31,915 nucleotides of DNA, from the IMG/VR virus record IMGVR_UViG_3300009431_000366, positions 1-31,915 of that record; one strand, 5' to 3'. A model generated the notes under the pieces. It was not told the origin of the DNA. It was given only the letters and a program-made list of their open reading frames with translations, and made no database searches. Below are positions 23,834 to 31,915 of the stretch, piece by piece. Each line of letters opens with the position of its first letter. Within the stretch, counting starts at the first letter, position 1. The stretch comes from a virus. Made by a program: the position numbers and the translations under genes.

Positions 23834-26800
23834 ATGGCGAACAGGCGGGACATCCTTGATGAACTTTTGAACCTGTCCGCTGTTGCTTCTGAGCAGCCCC
23901 CAGAGATGCTCCCGTCGTTGGCGGCGACCCCTATAGAACCGAGCATTCTTCCGCCCCTCGATCAAGTGCCCGTCATGCAAGAAACCCTCGGCGGCACACT
24001 TCCACCGCTTGAGGGGTCTGCGCTGGAGCCGGCCGCGGCGGTTGTCGGTGCAGGCGCGGGGCCGGTGGAGGTACCGTCCTCGCCTCCGGTGCTACCACCG
24101 GCCCCGCCAAGACGGCCAAGCTTCGCGGATCTGGCTCAATGGGGCGACGAAGCGGTTAGTCCCGTGGCTTCGCCTCCTGCGCCAGACTACGGGCCGTTTG
24201 GCCCCGAGATCACGGAAGCCCCCCCTCCCGTACCCCGACGCAAGCCTACGTGGGCGCAGACGGATATGGTGGGCCCGGTAGAGGATGAGGCAATCACGCG
24301 TGCGCTAAGAGAGTACAAGAAAGCACCATCCGCACAGAGGGCCAAGGCTGGTAAAGAGGCTGTTGAAGCGGCAAACGTGAAGCGACGGGAGATGTTCCTC
24401 GGTTCCAACCCGTTCAAATACACCACGGAAGGTTGGGATGTTCGGATTCCGCAGGAAGGCATTGAGATCGGTGGCGTGTTCGGTGGTGCTCCGAGCCTCA
24501 CGGCGAAAGCCAAACGCGGAGAACTTGCCGAGAGAGAAGCGGTAGAGCGCGGCATCTCAGAAACGCAAGCGGAGACGGGAGCGTTGCACCCTGCCATCGG
24601 ACAAAACGCATGGGCGGGAGCGCAATTCCTAGGCGGCGAACTGCCAGAGGAACTCACGTACTTGACCGATATCCAGATGACCAAGGGCAAGGGCTATGGG
24701 CTGGATCCGCAGAGTATTCTGGATGCGGCCGCCACTGATTACGACGGGCAACAACTCATCGGATACGGGAACTCATACGCGTTGATGCGCCTCGCCGCGT
24801 TCGCAACGGATCGCAAGGCGTACTATCAGATGCTCCAACTGCCCGAGGTACAGCAGTATCTCGGCGACCACAAGGCCGAGGGGCTCGAATGCGACAAGGC
24901 CGTGCGCGACCAGGTCAACGCAGACTTGGGGGGGCTCGCAGAGGTACTTCGGCCGCACATGGTCAAGGTCCATAAAGGGGGCACGCCGACCGACCCTCGA
25001 CCGGCCGAGCTCCTCGACGAAGAGGGCAAGGTCTTGTCGCGCAGAGCGGCAGCGGCAGCAAGCGCGGGCCTCCCGGTCGGCGGTGACATCTTCCAGAACG
25101 CGACATCGTATCTTGACGATCCCGAGGGCGTGGAGCACGGCATTGAGAATGCGCCGGTAGAAATGCTGCCGATGATCGGCGACAACGCAATCGCCCGCGG
25201 CGACGGCATGACAGCGAAACTGGCGCTCCAGCGGCACTCGCAAGAGGCGTTGCCGCGGCTCCTGACTGGCGGCGAGATCGTGGAGAACATCCCGCGGTCG
25301 GCGGGGCACATGGCGCTCGGGCTCCTCAATCTGACTGGCATCCCGATCTTCTCTCAGAGCGTAGCGGCGCATATCGCAGCCGCGTCGCAGGAGTCGGAGA
25401 CGTTCCGCGGCATTTGGAACGCGCTTGCGCCGCAAGCGTTTGAGGTTGAGCGGGTCGAGGGGGCGACGGGCTACGACGTAGAAGCCCGCTTCCACGAGGA
25501 TCTCGTTCGAGGCGCAGAGGAGGCCCTGGAGAGCCTCAAGCAGTGGCCGCGTAACTTCCAGTGGCTTGCACACAAGACAACCGGGGGCGTGGTCCCTATG
25601 GACATGCGCAAGGCTCGGGAGGTGCAGGCGCTCTATGAGCGAGAGCCCGTCATGATGGGGCTCGACGTGCTTATGGTGACGCAGCCCACCATGAAGCTCG
25701 CGGGGGGCCTGCGGGGGCTCTACGCTCACAGGATGACTGGCCTCGGGGGAGCTTTCCGTATCGGACTTGCGGAGGGCGGTGCGCTCTACAAGCGAATGGT
25801 CACGATAGACGGGATGCTCGGACGCCTCGCCCGCGGCGTTCGCAAGGCCATGGACAAGCGCGCCGCGAAGACGATGGAAAATTTCCAGGAGGCCATACGC
25901 AAGGGCGATCCCAAGGCAATCGACCGAGCGCGGCGCACGATGAGCAAGTGGGACGAGGGGACGCTTGCGGAACTCGCAGAGGGAGTTGTCGGAGAACTCA
26001 AAGATGTGCGCGAGATGCTCAAGAAGGATGCTGCGGGCGCAGCGCAGGAAGTCGGCGGGCTCACCAAGGCCGAGATCCTCGACAAGCTCATAGACCACGT
26101 CCAGGTCGTCAAGGAGTTGGACCAAGGTTATGGGAACGCCGTGCGCGCACTCGGCCACCTCGCTGAATCTGTCGCTGGCGGAAGATGGACCAAGCGGCTG
26201 ATGAACATGGCGAACCGCAACCTCAGTCGTCCATCTGAATTCGTCACAGAGGCCACGCGGGCGCTTGCTGATACCCTCAAGGGCAAGATGCCCGGAGAGA
26301 TCAGGGGCCACCTCGCACACGTCGAGAAGACGCGCCACCTCCTTGACGACTTCGGTGTACAGGGTGCGGACTCAACACGCACGGCGATCATGATGGCAGC
26401 GAACGAGGGCGATGTCGGCGCGCTGGCGCAATTGACGGTGGGCCAGGATCTCGCTCCCGCGCAGCTCGCAGAACTGACTCGGTTCAGGCACGAGTTGGCA
26501 TGGACACCCGACAAGGCATTCGCAGAGGCCGTCAACGCGGCAGCCAAGGGCGGCGAAGCGGCGGGGCAGACAGCATTCGATCTGGTGAGACGGGACATCC
26601 GCACGGCAATTGAGGAGGGGACCATCCAGGCCCCCATGTTCGAGAACGTACCCGCTGCGGTGGACGCAGCCGCGCTTGACATCGCCCTTGAAGCGGTAGG
26701 CCACAAGGGGCCGCGGCCAGGCGCTAACGAGTTCGTACGCATCTACGACGGGATCGAGGCGTCTCCGATAATGAAGGGCCTCACGGAGAAGAGTAAGCGC

Positions 26801-29800
26801 CAAGTGGCGCTCTACATCATGGGGAGACTGACTCCCAGACTCCAACGCAACAAGGCGTTCAAGGGCGCGACGATCAAGTACAAGAACTCCAGCACGGGCA
26901 AGATTTCCGAGGTCCCCGCCGCGACCATCGTGGATCGCTTTGAGGATGTGGTAACGGACATCGGGGCGCTGTGCTACGAGACCGGGCTCGCCGCTGTGGA
27001 TGCAGGGCTCATCGACATCAAGGCCCTGCGCGCTCATGGACTGGAGTACGTACACAACGTCGTCAATCAATGGGGGATGAAGAACGTCAAGGGCAAGGCG
27101 AAGCAACTCCTCCGGGAAGCCAAGGCCGCAGAAGACCCACATTCGGTAGCAATGCTTGACGACCTGGTGCAGCAACTCAAGAACAAGCGGTCCAAGATGC
27201 CCGCCCGCGAACAGGAGTGGGCGCGCCTCGCCATGGAAGGCCCTGAGTTCATAGCGGCCGTCTACGGGAGTGAGGGTCCAGCAGCGCTCAAGCAGCGGAT
27301 GATCTTGGAGTCATTCAAGTACGGCGCGGACTCCGTTGATCCGATGATGGCCGGCGCGGTCGGCAGGGACGTTCACCGCTATCTCCGTAAGGGTGGGCCG
27401 ATGGCGATGGAGGAGACGTATCGGCAAATCTTCCACGTCCGCACACTCGCCAAGACGATTCAGCACATGGATGCGTGGGCCGATGACGTGGCCGCGGTCG
27501 TCAGAGACATAACACACAGCCCCGTGGTCGGCGAGACGACGGCGAAGTTCTTGCAGGATCGTTTCGGTATCGACGGTGCGAAGCTCCCTGGAGATCCCGC
27601 GGCGAGAACGGTCCAGATCGCCCGTATCCTCGATGAGGCAAAGGCTGTTTCTGCGGGAGCGTTGCCGAACGAGCTCCTCGGACATCTCAAGAAGCGGGGG
27701 TGGAGACCCGCGTCTCAAGCGTTCAGAGAGATCGCGCCGGCCAAGGCGCGGATGCTTGCCAAGTACGGCAAGGATATCCTTATCCATCCTGACCAAGTGG
27801 CGTTCTGGAAAGTTTTGGAGCGGGCCAAGAGGCAGCCGAAGACAAAGCCTCAGAAACTGCAACGCTGGCTGGTAAAGCAGCTCAAGCAGCGCAAGATCGT
27901 CTTCGAGACGGCCCCGTGGGTGCGCGACGAGATCAGCAATAGGTGGGTAGTAGGGCCGACCGGTGGACTCATGCCGTGGTCTCCCGCCTGGACGCTGGCG
28001 TCAAAGGTAATTCAGACAAAGAATGTCTTCTTTGAGCGGCTGCGGCAGATGGGGCTCATTGAGTCGGGACTGGAAATGGAGATTGGCGCTGGCGTAACTG
28101 ACATCGCTTTCGGCACCCGCAATCGCCTCCTGCGCGCCCTTGATGACCACCACCACGGCAACCCGATGGAGGTCTCGGGACTCATAGCGAACGCCGTTGA
28201 TATCCGCAACAGGGCAGCGAAGACGATGCTCGGGACGCTTGAAGAGACGGCGGGCTTGGTCGCCATGCCGGGGGAAACGAGGCTCGGGCAGTGGCTTGTC
28301 TACGAGCGCAACCTGGTGGATGGACGCGCCCGTACAGCCCAGGCCACGCTGGATATCATGAAAGGGGTCCTTGACGAGGCGCTTACTGATCCAGCAACAG
28401 CAGCCAAGCTCGACGCGCTCGGCAAGCAGATCAAGATCAAGGCCAAACTTCCACACGAGGCTCCCGTAGACGCATGGATGGGGGCGATTCACTCTTACGC
28501 CACCAAGGGTGCAGGAAAGGCAGGCCGACGCGCTAGGAAGGCAGCGAGAGTCGCTGAGAGAGAGAAGGGGATCTTCAAGCGGGACATAACCGAAACCGGG
28601 CGGGTAGCACGGCAGGCCAAAGGCGAGGCTATTGGCTCAAGGCTCACCAGTGTGTTTGACGAGATCCTGGACATGCTTCCAGAGGATCGATTGGCCGCGG
28701 CCGTCGAGAAAGCACGCAAGCAGTTCGTGGATTACTCTGACACGCCCGCGTGGGTGGACTTCCTGAGCAGGAAGGTCTATGGGGTGCCGTTCATCAAGTA
28801 CAGCGCTCAGATGATACCTCGGCTCACGTCGCACTTCTTGAGAAATCCCGTACTCTCCGAAGGCATGTTTCACATGTCTAACGCAGCCAATACAATCGCA
28901 TACAATATCATGGGCGGCGAGGGGGCTTGGCTGGACGCATACCAGGAGCACCAGGACCCGTGGCAGACCCTCCTCCCGATGTTCCCCGGAGTCCCGTGGG
29001 CGACCTCGGTCGAGGAGATCGGGACGATCCAGGAGACAGGCGGGATCGATACGACATGGATAACTCCTTTCGGCGGCGGCCTCGGCGGCCTGAACCCCAT
29101 TTACTCGCCCGCCGCGCAGTCAGTAATTCCCTTGGCTCAGATGCTGGCGGGCAAGGATCCCCGTTCTGCGTACCCGTTGCGGTGGGAGAGCGTAGGCAAG
29201 ACCAGGATGGCCCCGGAGCCGGCCGGCGCGTCCATGGTCACGCGCGGAGCTCCGACATCGCAGAAGCTCGTTGAACTAGCGGGGCAACTCACGAAGCCCT
29301 GGCTCCACGGGTTTGTCCCGCCTGGTATAGTACCTGGCCCTGAGCCTACAGGCACAACGGTCTCCTCGACGTGGCAGCCAGCAATCGAAAGCCTGTTCGG
29401 TATCGCCTCGCCCAACAAGCTCCGCGGCCCACCCGCGCTGATGATGCTGAGGGCGCTCGGGATCAAGACGTTGCCGTTCGGTGAGCGCTCCACTACGGCC
29501 CGTCGAGCGCAGAAGCGGGCGTATACCGAGGAGAAAGCCGCGGCCACAAAGGGCATGGGGCAGCGGGTCAGACGTCGCAACTACTTTGACGCGGCGCGCG
29601 ACGCGTCCGGCGAAGAGGCCCGCTCAGAGATATCCGCGGTCAGGTCACAGGTCGGCACAGAAGGGTTGAAGCGTCGGCAGGGACTCGCTACAGACCCCGA
29701 AAGGGACGCGCACTATCTGGCCGAAAGAGCGGGCCTCGCAGAGGCCCAATGCGACGCAACAAACAAGAGGTTGAAGGAGGTTGGTGAAGCGTTCGCTGAC

Positions 29801-30355
29801 AACATGTTGCGTCAGTTGTCGCAGCCGATGGATGCTCAGATGTTCTTCCAGATCGCGCCGACGCAGCAACGAGCGTTCTTCCTGGCGATCAAGCACGGAG
29901 TAGCGGAGCGTCGAGGAATCAACGCCCGGCGCATCCTCCGCGGCGAGGAGTCGCTCGGCACGGAGTGGGAAATCGCGCCAGCTCAAGAGGTGCTCGGGAT
30001 CCCCGTCAGTGAGAAGGGGCCAGATCCTGCCGCGTTGCGCGATGAGCCGGTCATGCCGTCGTATCTCCAGTATGCCGGGAAGGATTACGTCATGGAATAT
30101 GTCCCCGGTGAGCCGGGAGGCACGTCTGAGGCGCAGCGCTACGGTAAAGCGGTCAGAAAGTACCGGGAGAAGAAAAAAGCCCGCAGAGGGGCTCTGGAGA
30201 CCTCGCCAGAGCGATACGTCGGATTCCCGGAGGAAAGAGAGCCTGATGTGCTCCTGTCCCCGGAGGAGCAAGCCAAGGAGTACGGCGAGAAGAGGAAGCG
30301 ATTCGTCAAGGAAGCAGAGGCAGAGGCAGCAGCAATCAGGAGGATACTGAGATGA
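23834..30355 (+). CDS. Giant (2173 residues) ejected virion protein candidate
   Basis: The largest gene of the window, a fifth of its length. Residues 30-130 are Pro-rich and disordered. Most of the rest is helical and charged, with long Ala/Lys/Glu helices. A hydrophobic, Gly-rich part occurs around 495-518 (ALGLLNLTGIPIFSQSVAAH) and 600-660. A distinct conserved-looking block near residues 1632-1672 (YSDTPAWVDFLSRKVYGVPF, then KYSAQMIPRLTSHFLRNP) resembles, from memory, a segment of phage large polyvalent proteins and giant internal proteins. The C-terminus is Glu/Lys-rich. I see no RNA-polymerase, transglycosylase or protease motif. Position after the two smaller candidates and size fit a podoviral ejectosome protein that spans the envelope. 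ATGA overlap couples it to the next gene. Confidence 0.75.
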   Translation: MANRRDILDELLNLSAVASEQPPEMLPSLAATPIEPSILPPLDQVPVMQETLGGTLPPLEGSALEPAAAVVGAGAGPVEVPSSPPVLPPAPPRRPSFADLAQWGDEAVSPVASPPAPDYGPFGPEITEAPPPVPRRKPTWAQTDMVGPVEDEAITRALREYKKAPSAQRAKAGKEAVEAANVKRREMFLGSNPFKYTTEGWDVRIPQEGIEIGGVFGGAPSLTAKAKRGELAEREAVERGISETQAETGALHPAIGQNAWAGAQFLGGELPEELTYLTDIQMTKGKGYGLDPQSILDAAATDYDGQQLIGYGNSYALMRLAAFATDRKAYYQMLQLPEVQQYLGDHKAEGLECDKAVRDQVNADLGGLAEVLRPHMVKVHKGGTPTDPRPAELLDEEGKVLSRRAAAAASAGLPVGGDIFQNATSYLDDPEGVEHGIENAPVEMLPMIGDNAIARGDGMTAKLALQRHSQEALPRLLTGGEIVENIPRSAGHMALGLLNLTGIPIFSQSVAAHIAAASQESETFRGIWNALAPQAFEVERVEGATGYDVEARFHEDLVRGAEEALESLKQWPRNFQWLAHKTTGGVVPMDMRKAREVQALYEREPVMMGLDVLMVTQPTMKLAGGLRGLYAHRMTGLGGAFRIGLAEGGALYKRMVTIDGMLGRLARGVRKAMDKRAAKTMENFQEAIRKGDPKAIDRARRTMSKWDEGTLAELAEGVVGELKDVREMLKKDAAGAAQEVGGLTKAEILDKLIDHVQVVKELDQGYGNAVRALGHLAESVAGGRWTKRLMNMANRNLSRPSEFVTEATRALADTLKGKMPGEIRGHLAHVEKTRHLLDDFGVQGADSTRTAIMMAANEGDVGALAQLTVGQDLAPAQLAELTRFRHELAWTPDKAFAEAVNAAAKGGEAAGQTAFDLVRRDIRTAIEEGTIQAPMFENVPAAVDAAALDIALEAVGHKGPRPGANEFVRIYDGIEASPIMKGLTEKSKRQVALYIMGRLTPRLQRNKAFKGATIKYKNSSTGKISEVPAATIVDRFEDVVTDIGALCYETGLAAVDAGLIDIKALRAHGLEYVHNVVNQWGMKNVKGKAKQLLREAKAAEDPHSVAMLDDLVQQLKNKRSKMPAREQEWARLAMEGPEFIAAVYGSEGPAALKQRMILESFKYGADSVDPMMAGAVGRDVHRYLRKGGPMAMEETYRQIFHVRTLAKTIQHMDAWADDVAAVVRDITHSPVVGETTAKFLQDRFGIDGAKLPGDPAARTVQIARILDEAKAVSAGALPNELLGHLKKRGWRPASQAFREIAPAKARMLAKYGKDILIHPDQVAFWKVLERAKRQPKTKPQKLQRWLVKQLKQRKIVFETAPWVRDEISNRWVVGPTGGLMPWSPAWTLASKVIQTKNVFFERLRQMGLIESGLEMEIGAGVTDIAFGTRNRLLRALDDHHHGNPMEVSGLIANAVDIRNRAAKTMLGTLEETAGLVAMPGETRLGQWLVYERNLVDGRARTAQATLDIMKGVLDEALTDPATAAKLDALGKQIKIKAKLPHEAPVDAWMGAIHSYATKGAGKAGRRARKAARVAEREKGIFKRDITETGRVARQAKGEAIGSRLTSVFDEILDMLPEDRLAAAVEKARKQFVDYSDTPAWVDFLSRKVYGVPFIKYSAQMIPRLTSHFLRNPVLSEGMFHMSNAANTIAYNIMGGEGAWLDAYQEHQDPWQTLLPMFPGVPWATSVEEIGTIQETGGIDTTWITPFGGGLGGLNPIYSPAAQSVIPLAQMLAGKDPRSAYPLRWESVGKTRMAPEPAGASMVTRGAPTSQKLVELAGQLTKPWLHGFVPPGIVPGPEPTGTTVSSTWQPAIESLFGIASPNKLRGPPALMMLRALGIKTLPFGERSTTARRAQKRAYTEEKAAATKGMGQRVRRRNYFDAARDASGEEARSEISAVRSQVGTEGLKRRQGLATDPERDAHYLAERAGLAEAQCDATNKRLKEVGEAFADNMLRQLSQPMDAQMFFQIAPTQQRAFFLAIKHGVAERRGINARRILRGEESLGTEWEIAPAQEVLGIPVSEKGPDPAALRDEPVMPSYLQYAGKDYVMEYVPGEPGGTSEAQRYGKAVRKYREKKKARRGALETSPERYVGFPEEREPDVLLSPEEQAKEYGEKRKRFVKEAEAEAAAIRRILR

Positions 30356-31053
30356 GCGAGGCGAAGAGACGAGGCCGACCCCCAGGCAGCAAGAACAAAC
30401 CAAAGCCGGGCCGCCCACCGACAGGCCAGCGAGGCCGCCCACCCGGCAGGCCGAAGAAAGGGGGCCACAAGAAACCTCAGCACACGGATCTGGAGTATTA
30501 CAGGCAGGCAGCGCGCGACCCGCTCAAGGAGGAGCACAGGAGCAAGGCGACTTCAGCGATTTGGATAACCGACACTCGCACGGATCTGCCAAGCGTCAGG
30601 TGCTTCGGGGTCCCGATGTCAAGTCCAGCGTCCATGGACAGGCCGACAAAGGTGCTGCTCAAGTGGCCGAGGTGCAGCACGCCGATCAACGACGCGATCG
30701 AGCAGGGTTATCTGAAGGCCAGCGGTAAGGGGCTCAACCCCAAGCCCCCGCATTTCGGGATCGGGCAGGGCGGGGAACTGGTGCAGTTCCTCGATCCGAC
30801 GAGAAACGGCTCAGCCATGGGGAAGGGCGCGTTCGACGAGGAGTGCAGGCAGTCCAGTACAATCGTGGTCGTCGCACTCCAGCCTAGGTCAGCGGGCAAG
30901 CGTCCGACCGTCGCCCAGGTCCGCACGACTGAGCGCCTGCTCACACTCCTGAGCCGGATCTACGGTTTCCGCGGTGGCTACCTCGTCGAGGAACTGGAGT
31001 GGCAGGAGGGGCGGCAATTCGTCAGGGACAACCCCGGAATAGCAGCAGCATAA
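30352..31053 (+). CDS. AT-hook protein with degenerate amidase-like domain
   Basis: A 233-residue protein. Its first 42 residues contain three AT-hook cores: RGRPP at 7-11, PGRPP at 19-23 and RGRPP at 27-31 followed by GRPKKG. AT-hooks grip the minor groove of AT-rich DNA. Residues about 95-205 resemble an Amidase_2/PGRP fold: KVLLKWPRCS, PPHFGIGQGGELVQFLD, STIVVVALQPRSAGKRPTVAQVRTTERLLTLLSRIYG. The usual first zinc His is not present (KWPRCS instead of H-x-T), and a second His also looks lost, so it is probably non-catalytic or I have misjudged the fold. It is coupled to the giant gene by ATGA and ends the plus-strand block, so it may be packaged with DNA or be ejected. Confidence 0.72.
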   Translation: MSEAKRRGRPPGSKNKPKPGRPPTGQRGRPPGRPKKGGHKKPQHTDLEYYRQAARDPLKEEHRSKATSAIWITDTRTDLPSVRCFGVPMSSPASMDRPTKVLLKWPRCSTPINDAIEQGYLKASGKGLNPKPPHFGIGQGGELVQFLDPTRNGSAMGKGAFDEECRQSSTIVVVALQPRSAGKRPTVAQVRTTERLLTLLSRIYGFRGGYLVEELEWQEGRQFVRDNPGIAAA

Positions 31054-31096
31054 ACAGGCCAGCCCATAGAGAGAGCCCGAGCAGCCGCGTAAGCAT
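31022..31096 (-). CDS. Hidden 24-residue single-span membrane peptide
   Basis: On the minus strand, CGAGGAGGTAGACC precedes an ATG at 31096 that opens MLTRLLGLSLWAGLFMLLLF followed by RGCP and a stop. The peptide is one hydrophobic helix with a short positive end. The ribosome site overlaps the stop of the minus-strand gene at 31100, so it would be the third gene of the same operon. Its last ten codons overlap the end of the plus-strand AT-hook gene in antisense. Small membrane peptides of phages can be holins, antiholins or host-inhibitors. Evidence is the strong ribosome site, spacing and hydrophobic pattern. Confidence 0.5.
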   Translation of the reverse strand: MLTRLLGLSLWAGLFMLLLFRGCP

Positions 31097-31099
31097 GGT

Positions 31100-31477
31100 C
31101 TACCTCCTCGGGTCGTTGGGGTCGCTATTGCGTTGGTCGTGGTCCTCGTGATCCAGCCATGGGAATCGCTTCAGGCGCGCCTTGTGCGCCCCGCGGCGAC
31201 GGTTGCGAAGCGCTAGTGTGCCCTGCTTGCGCGGCTTGCCGGCGGCGCGCCTGCTCTGCTCCAGCCGCATATGCGCGTCGTGCTGATCCAGGTCCAGCCA
31301 ACGATCAGGGAAGCGCGCTTGCAGGAGTCCGTTGGACCATTGCACGAGCGCGCCAATCTCTCCGTCTATCTGCACGACCGCGGCGATGACCCGCACGTCC
31401 GCTGGCAGATCTGAGCAGAGATCTCGCGCTGCCTCGACGGCCGCGGGGATCGTTGTGATTTTCATTGATTCAGGCAT
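31100..31477 (-). CDS. Hypothetical 125-residue protein of the minus-strand operon
   Basis: A mixed protein: residues 1-60 have predicted alpha and beta (MKITTIPAAVEAARDLCSDL, VRVIAAVVQIDGEIGALVQW), and the rest is basic and polar with a charged tail (GKPRKQGTLALRNRRRGAHK ... DHEDHDQRNSDPNDPRR) that may bind nucleic acid. Its ATG overlaps the end of the upstream repeat-protein gene and follows GGAGG; an internal ATG at residue 5 is an alternative. Residues 26-38 (DVRVIAAVVQID) are coded by the minus strand of the 38-base tract shared with ruvC. No family recognised. Confidence 0.68.
   Translation of the reverse strand: MPESMKITTIPAAVEAARDLCSDLPADVRVIAAVVQIDGEIGALVQWSNGLLQARFPDRWLDLDQHDAHMRLEQSRRAAGKPRKQGTLALRNRRRGAHKARLKRFPWLDHEDHDQRNSDPNDPRR
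31365..31402. repeat. Copy B of the 38-base tract shared with 4903-4943
   Basis: Identical to copy A apart from lacking three bases. Here it lies in the minus-strand 125-residue gene, coding DVRVIAAVVQID. The plus-strand reading would give YLHDRGDDPHVR, as in RuvC, within a short 47-codon frame (31271-31414) that has no ribosome site. Confidence 0.9.
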
Positions 31478-31913
31478 CCTTCGCCTCCCTCCAGGACTCG
31501 AGCATCCACCGCTCGGTCCTGCTCCAGCACCGGCGACGCAGCAGCTTCGGGATGTCTAGACGGGCGAGGATCTCGTCATAGCATCCCGTCGTGTTCACGC
31601 CCAGGCGCTCGCCCCAGTGCTCGCGCTGCCATGAAGGTGGCAATACGCGACCGTGGGCCAGGGTGCCGGCGACGCGTGGCATGGACGCGTGAGACCAGCG
31701 CAGATTCCCAACGCAGTGCAGAGACCCACCGCAGTGCAGATTCCCGCCGCAGAACAGAGACCCATCGCAGCGCAGATACCCGCCGCAGCGCAGATCCCCA
31801 TCGCAGTACAGATTCCCAACGCAGTCCAGATTCCTGATCCTCTCCCCGGCACCTGCGTACGGGATACCGCACGTTATATGAGCATCGCCATCAATGGCGA
31901 TGCAGCCGTCCTC
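31470..31913 (-). CDS. Hexapeptide-repeat (xGxLxC) protein, 5' end beyond the window
   Basis: The visible 147 residues continue past the right edge, so the start is missing. Eight tandem hexapeptides follow the consensus x-G-x-L-x-C (NLDC, VGNLYC, DGDLRC, GGYLRC, DGSLFC, GGNLHC, GGSLHC, VGNLRW), coded by eight 18-base units at 31695-31838. Regular six-residue turns with a fixed Leu and Cys suggest a beta-solenoid with a Leu core and a Cys ladder. A conventional C-terminal domain follows (WQREHWGERLGVNTTGCYDEILARLDIPKLLRRRCW onward, split here by position), ending WMLESWREAKDA. Function unknown; DNA-mimic or binding solenoids are possible comparisons only. It is coupled to the next gene (eight-base overlap). 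Confidence 0.75.
   Translation of the reverse strand, partial: EDGCIAIDGDAHITCGIPYAGAGERIRNLDCVGNLYCDGDLRCGGYLRCDGSLFCGGNLHCGGSLHCVGNLRWSHASMPRVAGTLAHGRVLPPSWQREHWGERLGVNTTGCYDEILARLDIPKLLRRRCWSRTERWMLESWREAKDA
31695..31838. repeat. Eight tandem 18-base repeats
   Basis: Eight imperfect copies of an 18-base unit (plus-strand form GCAGNNCAGATTCCCNNC) run without spacer from 31695 to 31838. They code the hexapeptide repeats of the minus-strand gene. The lack of spacers, the three-frame openness and the protein pattern exclude a CRISPR array. Confidence 0.92.
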
Positions 31914-31915
31914 GT

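Noticed and set aside
24773-26338. Minus-strand open frame of 521 codons within the giant gene
   Set aside because: It is the antisense shadow of a GC-rich coding region; composition is Arg/Leu/His-rich without a domain, and the plus frame is open for 6.5 kb with a good start.
23834-30355. N4-type virion RNA polymerase
   Set aside because: The size tempts, but I could not find the polymerase motifs (catalytic Asp and R...K...YG elements) in the translation.
31271-31414. 47-codon plus-strand frame holding the same YLHDRGDD peptide as RuvC
   Set aside because: It has no ribosome site and is opposite the minus-strand gene, which is coupled to its neighbours. It was kept only as context for the shared tract.
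31695-31838. Tandem repeat as CRISPR array
   Set aside because: Eighteen-base units abut with no spacers and code a regular hexapeptide.

Overview
This window is a GC-rich stretch of a tailed double-stranded DNA phage (or prophage) genome, most likely a short-tailed podovirus. The block from 7217 to 20435 has the order of a podoviral virion module: large terminase, small proteins, a P22/SU10-type portal, acidic coiled-coil scaffold, HK97-fold major capsid protein, appendage proteins, head-tail adaptor and a nozzle-like tail protein. No tape measure, tail tube, sheath or baseplate gene was seen. Large candidate ejection proteins follow. No integrase, tRNA, rRNA or bacterial housekeeping gene was recognised. 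The host is unknown. A lytic-transglycosylase-like protein and a lipoprotein fit a Gram-negative host, but this is only inference.

Left part (2-7200, plus strand): a compact operon with many ATGA or GTGA start-stop overlaps. It holds a zinc-ribbon-bearing DNA methyltransferase, a lytic-transglycosylase-like protein, a membrane/coiled-coil protein, several zinc-ribbon mini-proteins and a recombination cassette (RecT annealase, RecE-like PD-(D/E)XK exonuclease, XRE regulator, RuvC-like resolvase). A lipoprotein, a CHAP/NlpC-like cysteine peptidase (probable endolysin or muralytic enzyme) and a HTH plus zinc-finger protein follow, the last being a possible small terminase.

Middle part (7217-20435): packaging and head genes. 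An 81-bp gap after the terminase holds a long hairpin that leaves the next gene's Shine-Dalgarno sequence in a bulge. The capsid gene is followed by a second GC-rich hairpin, then a 693-residue protein with two long Gly-rich blocks, a LamG-like protein, small structural proteins, adaptor and nozzle.

Right part (20432-31053): a beta-helix protein, a fibre-like protein, two coiled-coil or basic virion candidates, a 2173-residue giant protein, and a protein with three AT-hooks fused to a domain that resembles a degenerate amidase.

Far right (31022-31913, minus strand): a convergent operon running in from beyond the edge. It contains a protein with eight xGxLxC hexapeptide repeats, a 125-residue unknown protein and a hidden 24-residue membrane peptide. 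The 125-residue gene shares a 38-base tract with the RuvC gene some 26 kb away, read on the opposite strand. The most notable items are the bulged-ribosome-site hairpin, this shared antisense tract, the AT-hook fusion, the Gly-rich virion protein and the Cys-ladder repeat protein.
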